Source of the DNA: JAIRVZ01 sp031553415
GTDB taxonomy: Bacteria > Bacteroidota > Bacteroidia > Bacteroidales > Azobacteroidaceae
Direction: 5' to 3'
Length of the DNA: 64,000 nt
Assembly: GCA_031553415.1 (NCBI GenBank)
Contig: JAVBLO010000006.1
Coordinates: forward strand, 11,080-75,079
Part shown: in pieces, positions 27,137 to 36,394 of the stretch
Numbering within the stretch: position 1 is the stretch's first letter
Layout: every line of letters begins with the position of its first letter
Position numbers and translations under genes: made by a program
Notes under the pieces: model-generated
The model's input: only the letters and a program-made list of their open reading frames with translations
What the model was told of the DNA's origin: nothing
Databases searched by the model: none

Positions 27137-28395
27137 TTTTCATGGTTTAGATAGTCAAGTTTGTATTCATCCGGAAAAGTAACCATCCTTCGTTCTTCAA
27201 TTGCCTGATATCCGAGCAAACACAAGGCGCTTGCATAATAACCTTCTTCTGCTATTAATGGAGGTTGTTTTTCCGTAATCACAGCCTCGGCAAAAGCATC
27301 CAATAGTAAAGAAGTGCCATCGCCCTGAGGTTTTTTTCCTGCAAGGTATTCCCCTTCATTTTTATTGGCAGTCTCTGGAACCCAGCTGGGACCGGCAAAA
27401 GATACATTATCGAAAATTTTATGTTCTATATCATTTACCAATTGCAGGAACGCAGGTGCTGGGGCAATGTCTTCAAAATAATATTTACCGATTTCCGGTT
27501 CGATAGTTCCTTTGCTTCCCAAAATCTGTTCTTCCAACCCATAAAACTTGTTTGAAATCACAGAATCAAAAGTTATCTTCCTGCCATCATCAAATATATA
27601 AATACAGTTTACATTATCATCCACTTCACGGCCATCTTTCCAGTAAGTGATAGCGCCATGCCCCATTACTGCGTTAGGTATCAATCTTGTAGCCCATGTA
27701 CCAATCTGTAATTGGTGACAAGCCAATTCTGTCATTAAGCCCTTGGAATATTCTTTGTATAACCGCCAATTGATAAACCGCTCCAATTCCGGAGAAAGAA
27801 CCGGACGCCGCCAGTCATTATTCCGGAACCAGAAAGTACGAATGGCTTCCACTTCCCCGAAAACGCCCTGATGCACCATTTCCATCGCCTTGATGTAGCG
27901 GGGATCGAACAGGCGTTGCTGACCTACAAGAAATACTTTTCCCGAAGTCAGGTAACGTTGGTACATCCGGTAAGTTTCTTCAATGGTATATCCTAATGCC
28001 TTTTCGCAATACACATGTTTGCCGGCATCAAAAGCATCCATTACCATTTGAAAATGCCTGTCTAATGGTGTGGCAACAATTACTGCATCAACAGATTTGT
28101 CTTCCAGCAAGCGACGATAGTCATGATAAACTTTGGCTTGTGGTGTTATTTTCAAAGCTTCATCTATGGAAGGTTGATAAATGTCGCAAATAGCAACAAT
28201 CTCAACCTTAGGATTCTTCACTATGAAAGACATCAAAAATCGTCCCCTGGAACCGGGACCAATTATTCCTATGCGAGCCTTATGATTTACCGTATTTTTC
28301 GTTTCAGAAAAAACTGAAAACCACGGACTGGTTGCCAACAGTATACCGCTACCTGCGATACCAAAGTCTTTCAAAAATTCGCGTCTATCCATCAA
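27133..28395 (-). CDS. Tat-exported Gfo/Idh/MocA oxidoreductase (second of pair)
   Basis: The product is 420 residues. A twin-arginine signal (MMDRREFLKDFGIAGSG) is followed by the Rossmann motif IGIIGPGSRG (about 42-51) and the EKALGYTIEE motif (about 136-145), which carries the conserved Lys of this family. The C-terminal half is the GFO/IDH substrate domain. Such paired exported dehydrogenases oxidise sugar hydroxyls, and in Bacteroides related genes beside DUF1080 genes form 3-keto-glycoside pathways. It overlaps the upstream partner by 4 bp and the DUF1080 remnant by 4 bp. The substrate is not visible. Confidence 0.9.
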   Translation of the reverse strand: MMDRREFLKDFGIAGSGILLATSPWFSVFSETKNTVNHKARIGIIGPGSRGRFLMSFIVKNPKVEIVAICDIYQPSIDEALKITPQAKVYHDYRRLLEDKSVDAVIVATPLDRHFQMVMDAFDAGKHVYCEKALGYTIEETYRMYQRYLTSGKVFLVGQQRLFDPRYIKAMEMVHQGVFGEVEAIRTFWFRNNDWRRPVLSPELERFINWRLYKEYSKGLMTELACHQLQIGTWATRLIPNAVMGHGAITYWKDGREVDDNVNCIYIFDDGRKITFDSVISNKFYGLEEQILGSKGTIEPEIGKYYFEDIAPAPAFLQLVNDIEHKIFDNVSFAGPSWVPETANKNEGEYLAGKKPQGDGTSLLLDAFAEAVITEKQPPLIAEEGYYASALCLLGYQAIEERRMVTFPDEYKLDYLNHEK

Positions 28396-29816
28396 AGTTT
28401 GTAAAAATCTTCCCAGCCTTTGCGGGGTGCCGTACTTATCAGCATCTGATTAGCGGCATCGTTATTTGTAATTTGTTTTGTTTCCCGATCGAAAAGCAAT
28501 TTGGCATTCAACCGTTGCGCCAATACTCCCAGACAGAATACCTGACACAAAGGCCCTGCAATGCTGAAAGGTGAACGTGTCCGTTCTTGTCCTTTACACG
28601 CTAAAAGGAAATTGGCATAATGATTGGAAGGACTTTGCGGCACTTCAGGAAGCTTTGATTCCATTTCTTTGGCTTTTTCTTCCGGAATAATCGACAATGT
28701 ACTACCATGGCTTCCTCCCTTAAATGTTAATTCCTCACTGTAAATTATTTTACCGGGATTTAATTTCGAAGGTTGGATTTGTCCGTTTGTGGGAGGTGGA
28801 ATATTCGGGTCGAGTTCCACATTTCCATAACCGGCAGGAATAGGTGGTAAATTATCGATACCATCATACCAGGTTATATCGCATGCCGGCATACCATTCC
28901 TTCCGGGGAATTTAAACAAAATAGTAGATGAATAAGGGAAAAAGAATTCATTATGTCCTTTAGCATAAAGCATATTTACTTCTGTAGGGAGACCTAAATT
29001 TAAAAATTCATGGGCAGTATCAATGATGTGAGCACCCCAATCGCCTAATGCTCCCATACCGAAATCGTACCAGCAGCGCCATTGACCATTTATATAATCG
29101 TGATTGTAGTCGTGGAAATATTCAGTGCCTAACCAACAATTCCAATCCAGAGTAGATGGAACCGCTTCGGCCGGAGGAAAATTTTTTATATTGGAATCAA
29201 AGCTATGCCAGCGGCGTGGATTATTCATGTGAGCCGTAATTTCCGTAACATTCTTGATGATACCAGCTTCTTTCCATGCTTTGAATTGAAAATAATTTGC
29301 TTCCGAATGCCCCTGGTTACCCATTTGTGTTACGACGCCATACTTTTCGGCGGCTTTCATCATCAACTCCACTTCATTGAATGTATGTGCCATCGGTTTT
29401 TCTACATACACATGTTTGCCGAGGGACATTGCCAACATTGTAATGGGAAAGTGGCTATGATCAGGGGTTCCTATACAAACCGCGTCGATTTTGTTGCCCA
29501 TTTTATCAAACATTTTCCGGAAATCCTGAAAACATGGAACATTTGGGAACATTCCTTTAACTTCCAATGTTTGGGGGGCTCCCATATCTACATCGCAAAG
29601 TGCAACAATGTTGCAGTGACCGGTTTTATAAAGATCTTTGATGATGTCTCCTCCCCGGTTACCAATTCCAACACATGCCAGATTTACCTTTTCATTCGGT
29701 ACTATTTTCCGAATCTTAGACTTGCCGGTTTTTTGCTTTGCACTTAAATCAAATCCGCCCACTAACAATCCGGTTGCCAATAGCGAACTATTTCTAAGAA
29801 AATTTCGTCTATTCAT
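28392..29816 (-). CDS. Tat-exported Gfo/Idh/MocA oxidoreductase (first of pair)
   Basis: The product is 474 residues. A twin-arginine signal (MNRRNFLRNSSLLATGLLVG) leads into a Rossmann domain with VGIGNRGGD and the motif VEKPMAHTFNE, and then a large substrate domain typical of the long Bacteroidota members (GNQGHSE, DWGAHIIDTAHEF). It is the first gene of the operon, read from the region controlled by the LacI-type regulator. It probably forms a redox pair with the next gene in sugar oxidation outside the cytoplasm. A glycosidase-like NAD-dependent activity (as in GH109) is an alternative. Confidence 0.9.
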   Translation of the reverse strand: MNRRNFLRNSSLLATGLLVGGFDLSAKQKTGKSKIRKIVPNEKVNLACVGIGNRGGDIIKDLYKTGHCNIVALCDVDMGAPQTLEVKGMFPNVPCFQDFRKMFDKMGNKIDAVCIGTPDHSHFPITMLAMSLGKHVYVEKPMAHTFNEVELMMKAAEKYGVVTQMGNQGHSEANYFQFKAWKEAGIIKNVTEITAHMNNPRRWHSFDSNIKNFPPAEAVPSTLDWNCWLGTEYFHDYNHDYINGQWRCWYDFGMGALGDWGAHIIDTAHEFLNLGLPTEVNMLYAKGHNEFFFPYSSTILFKFPGRNGMPACDITWYDGIDNLPPIPAGYGNVELDPNIPPPTNGQIQPSKLNPGKIIYSEELTFKGGSHGSTLSIIPEEKAKEMESKLPEVPQSPSNHYANFLLACKGQERTRSPFSIAGPLCQVFCLGVLAQRLNAKLLFDRETKQITNNDAANQMLISTAPRKGWEDFYKL

Positions 29817-29852
29817 GATATTTAACTTGTAAATTTAAGAATCATTGCAGAC

Positions 29853-29939
29853 TATTTGGTTTATAAGGTTTATAACATTATCCGTGCACGTAAACAACTT
29901 AATAAACATTAAAAATCTTGTGACTTTATAAACCAAATA
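29853..29939. promoter_or_regulatory. Inverted repeat and LacI-like palindrome upstream of the oxidoreductase operon
   Basis: TATTTGGTTTATAA (29853-29866) and TTATAAACCAAATA (29926-29939) are a perfect 14-bp inverted repeat 59 bp apart. Between them, CGTGCACG at 29883-29890 is an 8-bp palindrome with the central symmetry common in LacI-family operators. The site lies 37-123 bp before the first oxidoreductase start, beside the LacI gene. A -7-like TAGTTTTG is at 30018-30011 on the minus strand. Confidence 0.4.
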
Positions 29940-30074
29940 AATGAGTATACAACATATATAGAGATGATTTGAATTGTCAAGTCGTAAAGTTACATGAAAA
30001 TTTGAATAATCAAAACTAAATTCCGGTTTTTCGAACTATCTTTTCTAAATCTGAGTTTATCTTCCACTCACTTA

Positions 30075-31136
30075 TCATGCATTGAAATTTGTAAATAAAT
30101 CAACATTTTCTTTGGTAATTATATCAATGGGCATATAATTTTCAAATTTAGCTTTTTGCCCATATATCAAAAACTGGAGTAGGGCTTCCATGGCCATAAA
30201 ACCTTGCTGATCGGGTCTCTGGCACAATAAATAATGGATGGATCCTTCTTTGAGAGCTTGAATATTAGCATCTGTCAAATCCATGCAAACAAATTTCAGG
30301 TCATTCAAATTTCTTTTTTTCAAATAATCAATAATTATGTTACCCCTGGAATTCAACACCACAGCTCCCTTTACATCCGGATTCTTTTCAAAAAAATCAC
30401 CGATCAATTCGTCATTTTGTCTTGTGTCAATAGCAGAATATGGAACACTGTATATTTTGTTACATAATTTATTTTCTTCATAGAATGCTAAAAAACCAGC
30501 TTCCCGCAGAATTGTTATATTGGCGCTTTCATTTCCGGTATGCATCGCTCTAAGAAGTGCAACTCCCGATCCGGGAGGAACTAACTGGTGAATTAATTTA
30601 CACATTAAATAACCGCAAACATGTGGGTCTGCAACAAAAAAAGCCAATGGAGAAATTCCTTCAATCATGGAGTCTACAAGAACATGTGGAATATTCATAC
30701 CTGATAGTTTATTTACCAGATAAACAGTCTCATCCCTGAAAGTAGGACCAATAATAACTGCGTCAGGATTAAGCCTTATTATTTCTTCAAACGTTTTGCG
30801 GCAAGAGAAAAGGTCGAATTGGTTGTAAAAACAATATTGTATGGATATTTTTAATCTGTAATATTTATCCATGGCTTTTTGAATACCAGTCACAAAAGCA
30901 TCCCAATATTGCCCTTTCTCATATTGAGGAATTGTAATAACAAATTTATATTCTCTTTTTAAGGTAAGTGCCGACACATGAATATCGGGTTTATAATCCA
31001 TATTTTCTAAGGCAGCTTCGATCGCTTTCCTGCTCTCATCTGATACATTTCCCCGATTATGTAATACCCTATCAACAGTTCCAGTTGATACTCCGGCTAA
31101 TTTAGCGATATCTTTTATTCTGATTCTCTCCGACAT
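30075..31136 (-). CDS. LacI-family transcriptional regulator
   Basis: The product is 353 residues. The N-terminal HTH and hinge are clear (IRIKDIAKLAGVSTGTVDRV, then LHNRGNVSDESRKAIEAAL). The rest is a periplasmic-binding-protein-like sugar domain (residues about 65-350). It lies upstream of the two Gfo/Idh/MocA genes and the DUF1080 remnant on the same strand, so it probably controls them in response to a sugar or keto-sugar. Its own promoter overlaps the divergent promoter at 31206-31240. Confidence 0.93.
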   Translation of the reverse strand: MSERIRIKDIAKLAGVSTGTVDRVLHNRGNVSDESRKAIEAALENMDYKPDIHVSALTLKREYKFVITIPQYEKGQYWDAFVTGIQKAMDKYYRLKISIQYCFYNQFDLFSCRKTFEEIIRLNPDAVIIGPTFRDETVYLVNKLSGMNIPHVLVDSMIEGISPLAFFVADPHVCGYLMCKLIHQLVPPGSGVALLRAMHTGNESANITILREAGFLAFYEENKLCNKIYSVPYSAIDTRQNDELIGDFFEKNPDVKGAVVLNSRGNIIIDYLKKRNLNDLKFVCMDLTDANIQALKEGSIHYLLCQRPDQQGFMAMEALLQFLIYGQKAKFENYMPIDIITKENVDLFTNFNA

Positions 31137-31173
31137 ATTACCTAATAATCAATGTTTAATAACACTTTTTTCA

Positions 31174-31203
31174 CAAAGGTAATTCAAAAATAAAAACACA
31201 CAA
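31174..31203 (-). promoter_or_regulatory. Promoter of the LacI-type gene
   Basis: On the minus strand TTG (31203-31201), 19 bp, TACCTTTG (31181-31174): a near-ideal Bacteroidota -33/-7 promoter, 38 bp before the start codon. Confidence 0.65.
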
Positions 31204-31205
31204 AC

Positions 31206-31240
31206 TTTGTTGGAAATCTGAAAAAAGACTATTACTTTTG
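31206..31240 (+). promoter_or_regulatory. Promoter of the leader RNA / M48 protease
   Basis: TTTG (31206-31209) and TTG (31210-31212) precede TACTTTTG (31233-31240) with 20 bp between TTG and TA. It faces away from the LacI promoter, and the two overlap in the same 70 bp, so they may compete for polymerase. Confidence 0.65.
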
Positions 31241-31245
31241 CACCA

Positions 31246-31376
31246 CAATTGGGGACTGTTTAATAAATTATCTTTAACTCAGCTTGTTAGTGTATTTGAC
31301 AGGCTTCAAAGTTTTAAAGAAAATGTAATGTAAGAGGGACAACACAATATTTTGGGGGCAGTTGTTTCTCTTTTTT
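31246..31376 (+). ncRNA. Candidate 130-nt small RNA or attenuated leader
   Basis: A strong promoter (31206-31240) and an intrinsic terminator (31334-31376) bracket about 130 nt with no open reading frame, immediately upstream of the M48 protease gene. Either this is an independent small RNA, or a leader whose terminator controls read-through into the protease gene. I recognise no known RNA family; 6S-like RNAs were considered but the ends do not pair. Confidence 0.4.
31334..31376 (+). terminator. Terminator hairpin in front of the M48 protease gene
   Basis: GAGGGACAAC (31334-31343) pairs with GTTGTTTCTC (31361-31370) over 10 bp, including two G-U pairs, and is followed directly by TTTTTTATTTTAT. 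It stands 33 bp before the ATG at 31410, an unusual position for a terminator. Confidence 0.55.
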
Positions 31377-31409
31377 ATTTTATAATTTCAGATACAACAT
31401 CACACAACC

Positions 31410-32648
31410 ATGGAAAAAGCACTATTGTACTTTATCATTGTTATTATTGTACTCAACTTTACTTGGGAGCAAATTTTAAATTTCCTGAACAGGACAAAAA
31501 TGAGTCCTGAAATTCCCAAAGAATTAGTTGATATTTATGATGAAGATCAATATGTCCGGCAACAAGCTTATCAAAAAACAAACAGCCGTTTCGGGCTTAT
31601 TTCCGGAGGCTTTTCTTTTGTTATCATATTAGCAATGCTCTTATCCGGCGGATTTGGCTACTTAGACAGTTTGGTCAGGCAAATCACTGGAAATTTCATT
31701 CTCCTGCCTTTAATATATATCGGGATTCTTGCATTGGCCGGACTTATCATCAGTATTCCTTTTGCCTGGTATGATACATTTGTTATCGAAGAAAAATTCG
31801 GATTCAACAACTCCACCAAAAAGTTATTTATTACAGACATCCTGAAGCAATTGATGCTTACTTTTATAATCGGAGGAGTGATATTAACAGCTATTCTGTA
31901 TTTTTACAAACACACAGGAAGTTGGTTCTGGATATGGACATGGATTATCATATCTCTTTTTTCAGTGCTTATGAGCATGTTTTATTCCCAATGGATCGTT
32001 CCGCTTTTCAACAAACAAAGGAAGTTGCGTTCAGGAGAATTGCGGCAAAAAATAGAAACCTTTGCATGGAATGCCGGATTTGAATTCCAGGATATTTACA
32101 TTATGGATGGCTCAAAAAGGAGTACTAAAGCCAATGCTTATTTTACCGGCTTAGGTGAGAAAAGGCGGATTGTTCTATATGATACGCTGATAAAAGATTT
32201 GGAAGAAGATGAGATTTTAGCTGTTTTGGCTCATGAAATCGGACACTTCAAGAAAAAGCACATCCTGCAATCATTAATAATATCAGTCATATCAACCGGT
32301 ATCACTCTCTTTATTTTATCTTTATTCTTAGACAGTCCTATTTTATCACATGCATTGGGGAGTGATATTCCATCATTTCATTTAGGATTGATAGGTTTCT
32401 CTTTTTTATTTGCTCCCATCACTGAAATAATGGGCTTAATTACTAATTATATTTCCAGAAAAAATGAATACGAAGCTGATAGTTTTGTAAAAAGGTTCAA
32501 GTTACAGAATGCTTTAATCAGCGGGCTCAAAAAGACTGCTACTAAATCTTTAAGCAACTTAAATCCGCATCCGTGGTATGTGTTTTGGCATTATTCGCAT
32601 CCAACACTTTTGGAGAGAATTAGAAACCTTAATTCTCCTGATCATTAA
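31410..32648 (+). CDS. M48 family membrane zinc protease (Ste24/CAAX protease type)
   Basis: The product is 412 residues with about seven membrane helices, full length for the Ste24 group. The zinc site is visible as HEIGH (His275, Glu276, His279) and Glu353 in NEYEAD. The enzyme sits in the inner membrane and cuts membrane or misfolded proteins. It has its own promoter and a leader with a terminator-like hairpin, so expression may be attenuated. Its 3' end overlaps the convergent bactofilin gene by 20 bp. Confidence 0.93.
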   Translation: MEKALLYFIIVIIVLNFTWEQILNFLNRTKMSPEIPKELVDIYDEDQYVRQQAYQKTNSRFGLISGGFSFVIILAMLLSGGFGYLDSLVRQITGNFILLPLIYIGILALAGLIISIPFAWYDTFVIEEKFGFNNSTKKLFITDILKQLMLTFIIGGVILTAILYFYKHTGSWFWIWTWIIISLFSVLMSMFYSQWIVPLFNKQRKLRSGELRQKIETFAWNAGFEFQDIYIMDGSKRSTKANAYFTGLGEKRRIVLYDTLIKDLEEDEILAVLAHEIGHFKKKHILQSLIISVISTGITLFILSLFLDSPILSHALGSDIPSFHLGLIGFSFLFAPITEIMGLITNYISRKNEYEADSFVKRFKLQNALISGLKKTATKSLSNLNPHPWYVFWHYSHPTLLERIRNLNSPDH

Positions 32649-32985
32649 TCATCGTACAAGTTCCATTAAAAACGGCGCCCGGCTCAATTTCCATGGTTTT
32701 GGTATAAGCGTCTCCTGAATAAACAGCGGTAGATTTAAGCACCAGTGCTCCGGATGTTTTTATCGTGCCCTGCAATTTCCCCAACAATTCGGCATTGGCA
32801 CAAATAACCTGGCCATTAACAGATCCTTTAGTACCAATGACTATTTTCCCATTGCAATTAATAATGCCTTCAACAACACCATCAATACGGAAATCTTCTT
32901 CTGCTTTAATTTCTCCCGTTAACACAGTTCCTTCTGCAAGAGTATTATGAACTCCAGCTGTTATAATTTGTTTTGCTTTTAACAT
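32629..32985 (-). CDS. Bactofilin, polymer-forming cytoskeletal protein
   Basis: The product is 118 residues of short beta-helix turns with the repeating hydrophobic/Gly pattern (IIAGVHNTL, GEIKAEEDFRIDGVVEGII, GKIVIGTKGSVNGQVI), typical of the DUF583/bactofilin family. Members polymerise without nucleotides and help place cell-wall or surface machinery. It lacks the proline-rich tails of longer bactofilins. It converges on and overlaps the M48 protease gene by 20 bp. Confidence 0.93.
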   Translation of the reverse strand: MLKAKQIITAGVHNTLAEGTVLTGEIKAEEDFRIDGVVEGIINCNGKIVIGTKGSVNGQVICANAELLGKLQGTIKTSGALVLKSTAVYSGDAYTKTMEIEPGAVFNGTCTMINDQEN

Positions 32986-33104
32986 CGTAGTTTTGTTTTC
33001 AAAAGTAAGTGATGAACAAAAATAATATAAGTTTGAAAGGAAACAAAAAGTTTTCGGAATTTATTTGCAAATTTGCAGGAAGAATTCGATTCAGGTTCTA
33101 TTTG

Positions 33105-33183
33105 AATTTGCCAATAAAATAATATGCAATATGCCAATTGGTTTTCTTACATATTAATTGGCATATTATTTTATTCGCAAATT
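33105..33183. repeat. Long nested palindrome between bactofilin and folB
   Basis: AATATGCCAATT (33128-33139) pairs perfectly with AATTGGCATATT (33156-33167). Outside it AATAAAATAAT (33113-33123) pairs with ATTATTTTATT (33165-33175), and AATTTGC (33105-) pairs with GCAAATT (-33183). The whole 79-bp segment could fold into one long hairpin with small bulges. It lies in the divergent promoter region of bactofilin and folB, 18 bp before folB. Function unknown; a small mobile-element footprint or a regulatory hairpin are both possible. Confidence 0.7.
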
Positions 33184-33200
33184 AATTAAAGCATTTAGCA

Positions 33201-33554
33201 ATGGAAAGTTCAATACGGCTCAATAAAATGCAATTCCACGCCTTTCACGGGGTAATGGAACAAGAACAAAAAGTAGGTAATATTTTTATTGTAGATTTGG
33301 AATTACAGGTAGACTTACAAAAAGCATCTGAAACAGACGAATTATCTGATACGGTAAGCTATGCAGATATTTATGAAATAGTTAAATGCGAAATGGAAAT
33401 TCCGTCTAAATTATTAGAATATGTTGCCGGAAGAATCTTGCGAAGAATAAAAAAAGAATTTCCTTCAATACAAAAGGTCAAAATATGTCTGGCTAAAAAA
33501 AGACCGCCGATAAGAGGAGAACTCGAATCGGCGGAAATTATACTAATCGGATAG
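33201..33554 (+). CDS. folB: Dihydroneopterin aldolase
   Basis: The product is 117 residues, normal for FolB. The family pattern is seen in the N-terminal FHAFHGVMEQEQKVGNIFIVDLEL, in LSDTVSYADIYEIV, and in the C-terminal VKICLAKKRPPIRG, which holds the catalytic Lys. The enzyme splits 7,8-dihydroneopterin to 6-hydroxymethyl-dihydropterin in folate synthesis. It stands alone behind the long palindrome. Its stop lies one base from the stop of the converging TPR gene, with no terminator between. Confidence 0.95.
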   Translation: MESSIRLNKMQFHAFHGVMEQEQKVGNIFIVDLELQVDLQKASETDELSDTVSYADIYEIVKCEMEIPSKLLEYVAGRILRRIKKEFPSIQKVKICLAKKRPPIRGELESAEIILIG

Positions 33555-33555
33555 A

Positions 33556-35229
33556 CTACTTCATTTTACTTATAGCATCCAAAATCTGTTTGGCTGTTTC
33601 ATTTTCCGGATCTAAGGCCAGCACCTTCTGGAAATACATCTTACAAGTAGCATTATCTTTCTGCAGGTAATAATAATAACCCAGGTATCTATAACATTCT
33701 ATAAGATTACGGTTTCTTGATGTACTCTCAGGCGAAGCTTCCAATTTTGTAGCACATTGTTCATAAAATGGTTTTGCCAAACCAAGAGAAGTTTCCGGGT
33801 CAAGGCTTGCATTTGTACGGGCTCTCCAGAAATATCCCAAATAAGTTTCCGGCGATCTTTCTACTACCTGGGCAAAAACAGAATCTGCCTGCAATAGATA
33901 ACCTCTTCTTAAAAGGCTGTCGGCAGCTAATTGCTCTTTGGTTTTAGGAGCAAGAACATCTTTTGTGACAATACCCTGGTTACCTGCATTATAACAAGTA
34001 CGGCCAAAGTTGAAAACATCCATCAAGGTAGCATTCTTATCGGTTTCTATAAATTTCTTGTAAAAAATTACTGCATTGGCATAATTCTCTTCCTTTTCGT
34101 AAGCAACTGCCAAATCTTTTGATATATCCGTTTTAGCAGGGTCGATACTTAATGCTTTGTTATAAGCTTCAATAGCGCCTTTTGAATTTTGATTTTTATC
34201 CAATAAACGTCCATAATATATATAATCCTGAGCAATCAAATCATCTTGTGGACCTGCCTGGATAAATTTTTCAGCTTGTTCCAAACCTAGAGGATATCTC
34301 TCCAGTTCATAATTATTATAAAATTGCAAACGACGCATAACGAAATTCTGAGGTTCTTTTACTAATACCTTATTTATCTCTAACAACGAATTCACATAAT
34401 CTTTTGTAAAATAAAGCAAGGAAGCATAATTTATTTGTTGTTTGGTTGGTACTCCCGGTATGGTAATAAACTTGTTGTAAGCCTCAATAGCCTTTATGTA
34501 GTTATTTTTCTTATAATAAGTATCTCCCAATTCTGCATAGGCAGGGATATATTCAGGGTCTACCGCCAACAAACGATTCAAAATATCCAATGCTAAATCT
34601 GGATTGATAGTTTTATACACACGGGCTTCTTTCAAATAAGCAACCTTATCGTTTGCATCAAATAAGATTGCATTTTCATATCTAGCACAGGCATCGCCCG
34701 ATTTTCCTTGCGACATTAACATATCGCCTTCAGCAACATAAATTCCGGAATAATTTTTTTTTACACTTCTTGCCTTATCCAACACTTCTTCTGCTTTGTC
34801 ATATTGTTTTACATCAATATATGCTTCTGCTACAGAAGTGTGTATAGCAGGATCTTTTTTAGCAAAACCGATCGCTTTTTTGAAAAGATCATTGGCTTGG
34901 TTGGCATTATTATTCTTCAAAGCCAATTTACCTTCACCGATGTAAGCATAAGGATATTCCGGATCAGTTTGGATTGCTTTCTGGTAAAAGTAAGCTGCAG
35001 AATCTAATTTTTCGGTAGCTGCATAGCATTCTCCTATGTAATAATAACTTTCTGCTAAGTCGGTTCCCTGATTTTGATTTAAATGTTGATTAAAGTAAAT
35101 TTTTGCAGCATCATACAATTCTGCACGATAATACTCAATTCCTTTTCCATTACCAGCAGCAAATACACTTGCAATACAGAAAAAAGCGATTGCTGCAACT
35201 GCCGGTATTTTTTTCCAATTCATTTTCAT
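33556..35229 (-). CDS. Periplasmic TPR protein of the TonB energy cluster
   Basis: The product is 557 residues. A signal peptide (about 1-25, ending VFA) is followed by about 12 TPRs to the C-terminus (for example AESYYYIGECYAATEKLDSAAYFYQKAI and AKQILDAIS). It is the last gene of the exbB-exbD-exbD-tonB-pstS cluster, where a TPR protein is a constant member in Bacteroidota. It lies 27 bp behind the PstS-like gene. It probably acts as a scaffold in the periplasm; the precise role is unknown. Confidence 0.9.
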   Translation of the reverse strand: MKMNWKKIPAVAAIAFFCIASVFAAGNGKGIEYYRAELYDAAKIYFNQHLNQNQGTDLAESYYYIGECYAATEKLDSAAYFYQKAIQTDPEYPYAYIGEGKLALKNNNANQANDLFKKAIGFAKKDPAIHTSVAEAYIDVKQYDKAEEVLDKARSVKKNYSGIYVAEGDMLMSQGKSGDACARYENAILFDANDKVAYLKEARVYKTINPDLALDILNRLLAVDPEYIPAYAELGDTYYKKNNYIKAIEAYNKFITIPGVPTKQQINYASLLYFTKDYVNSLLEINKVLVKEPQNFVMRRLQFYNNYELERYPLGLEQAEKFIQAGPQDDLIAQDYIYYGRLLDKNQNSKGAIEAYNKALSIDPAKTDISKDLAVAYEKEENYANAVIFYKKFIETDKNATLMDVFNFGRTCYNAGNQGIVTKDVLAPKTKEQLAADSLLRRGYLLQADSVFAQVVERSPETYLGYFWRARTNASLDPETSLGLAKPFYEQCATKLEASPESTSRNRNLIECYRYLGYYYYLQKDNATCKMYFQKVLALDPENETAKQILDAISKMK

Positions 35230-35256
35230 AATGTTCTTATTTTATATTTGTTAAGT

Positions 35257-36210
35257 TTAGTGAGGAAATTTATCATTGACATTCACAATGTTAATCGGCT
35301 GGGTTGCAGGCACAATTCCTGATTTCAAAATAATACGTTGGCCCCTGTCGCTTGTTACGAACGAAGCAAAACCGGAAGACAACCCGTTTTTAGGATCCGA
35401 TAATAAAATGTAAACATTCCTTGTCATTGGATAGTTACCCAGTGCAATATAAGCCTGATAAGGTTCAAAACTGTTGAATTCGTCGGGATTAGCATAGTGG
35501 CCAACCGGCAACACTTTTATTTTATCACTAAAACTCAGGTTTGTAGTATCATTCTCATTATTTATCCAATTGACACCAATGATTCCAAGCGCTCCGGGTA
35601 CTTTAGCAACCATTTCAAGAACTTCCTTATTGTTCTTCTGGGCATATAAATTTTTAGATAATTCCTGTCCGCCACAAATAGAATCAATGGCATAACGAAC
35701 CGTGCTGGAGTTCGGATTGTCAAACATAACTTCTATTTTACCTAATTTGGATTTAGGATCTAATTGTTTCCATTCTGTAATTTCACCGGTTAAGATTTTC
35801 TTTACGGTTGGAACACCGATAACAGATTCTTTATTTTCCTTATTCACTATCAAAGCTATCGCATCAACTGCAAATTTCAATTCCCTGACCACCATGTTTT
35901 TATTTGTAAAAGCAGCCCGTTCTCCTTCTGTCAGTCCTCTGGTAGTAACCGCTAAGCGAACACTGTCTTTCATCAAAAGCTGGATTGCTTCGACTTCGTC
36001 CGTATATATAGGGTTGATTGAAGCCATGGGATAAAGGGATTCAAAAACATTTATTTCCGACTGGATAATTGGCTGGAGACATTGGTCACAAGCTATTGGA
36101 ACCATTCCTGTAGTTGTAGTATCCTGCCATTTTGTAGACTTAGGCGCTTTACTACATGAAGAAACAACTAATAAAATTGAGATCAACAGCAACCAGACCG
36201 AGTTTTTCAT
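35257..36210 (-). CDS. PstS-like phosphate-binding lipoprotein
   Basis: The frame is open from 36261, but the natural start is Met at 36210 (MKNSVWLLLISILLVVSSC), a lipoprotein signal with the Cys about residue 19. The rest is a periplasmic-binding-protein domain of the PstS type (GVPTVKKILTGEITEWKQLD, NPNSSTVRYAIDSI). No pst permease genes are nearby. In Bacteroidota a PstS-like protein is usual in the TonB energy cluster, so it may serve the Ton system instead of a phosphate ABC transporter. Confidence 0.9.
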   Translation of the reverse strand: MKNSVWLLLISILLVVSSCSKAPKSTKWQDTTTTGMVPIACDQCLQPIIQSEINVFESLYPMASINPIYTDEVEAIQLLMKDSVRLAVTTRGLTEGERAAFTNKNMVVRELKFAVDAIALIVNKENKESVIGVPTVKKILTGEITEWKQLDPKSKLGKIEVMFDNPNSSTVRYAIDSICGGQELSKNLYAQKNNKEVLEMVAKVPGALGIIGVNWINNENDTTNLSFSDKIKVLPVGHYANPDEFNSFEPYQAYIALGNYPMTRNVYILLSDPKNGLSSGFASFVTSDRGQRIILKSGIVPATQPINIVNVNDKFPH

Positions 36211-36394
36211 ATATAATTTTTCTAAAATGAATGTAACAATTTTACACTGCAAATAAAGCAAATATTTTTCAATTTGCAGGTTTTTTAATGCTACTTAGTG
36301 TTATTTAGTGTTATCAGGATACTAAATAAATCAAGTTTTATCAATGCAAAGGTAATGCAAAAACAGCTTATTATCATGTTAATTTAGGTAAAAT

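Noticed and set aside
31246..31376. 6S RNA
   Set aside because: The ends of the candidate RNA are not complementary, as 6S RNA would require; kept only as an unknown small RNA or leader.
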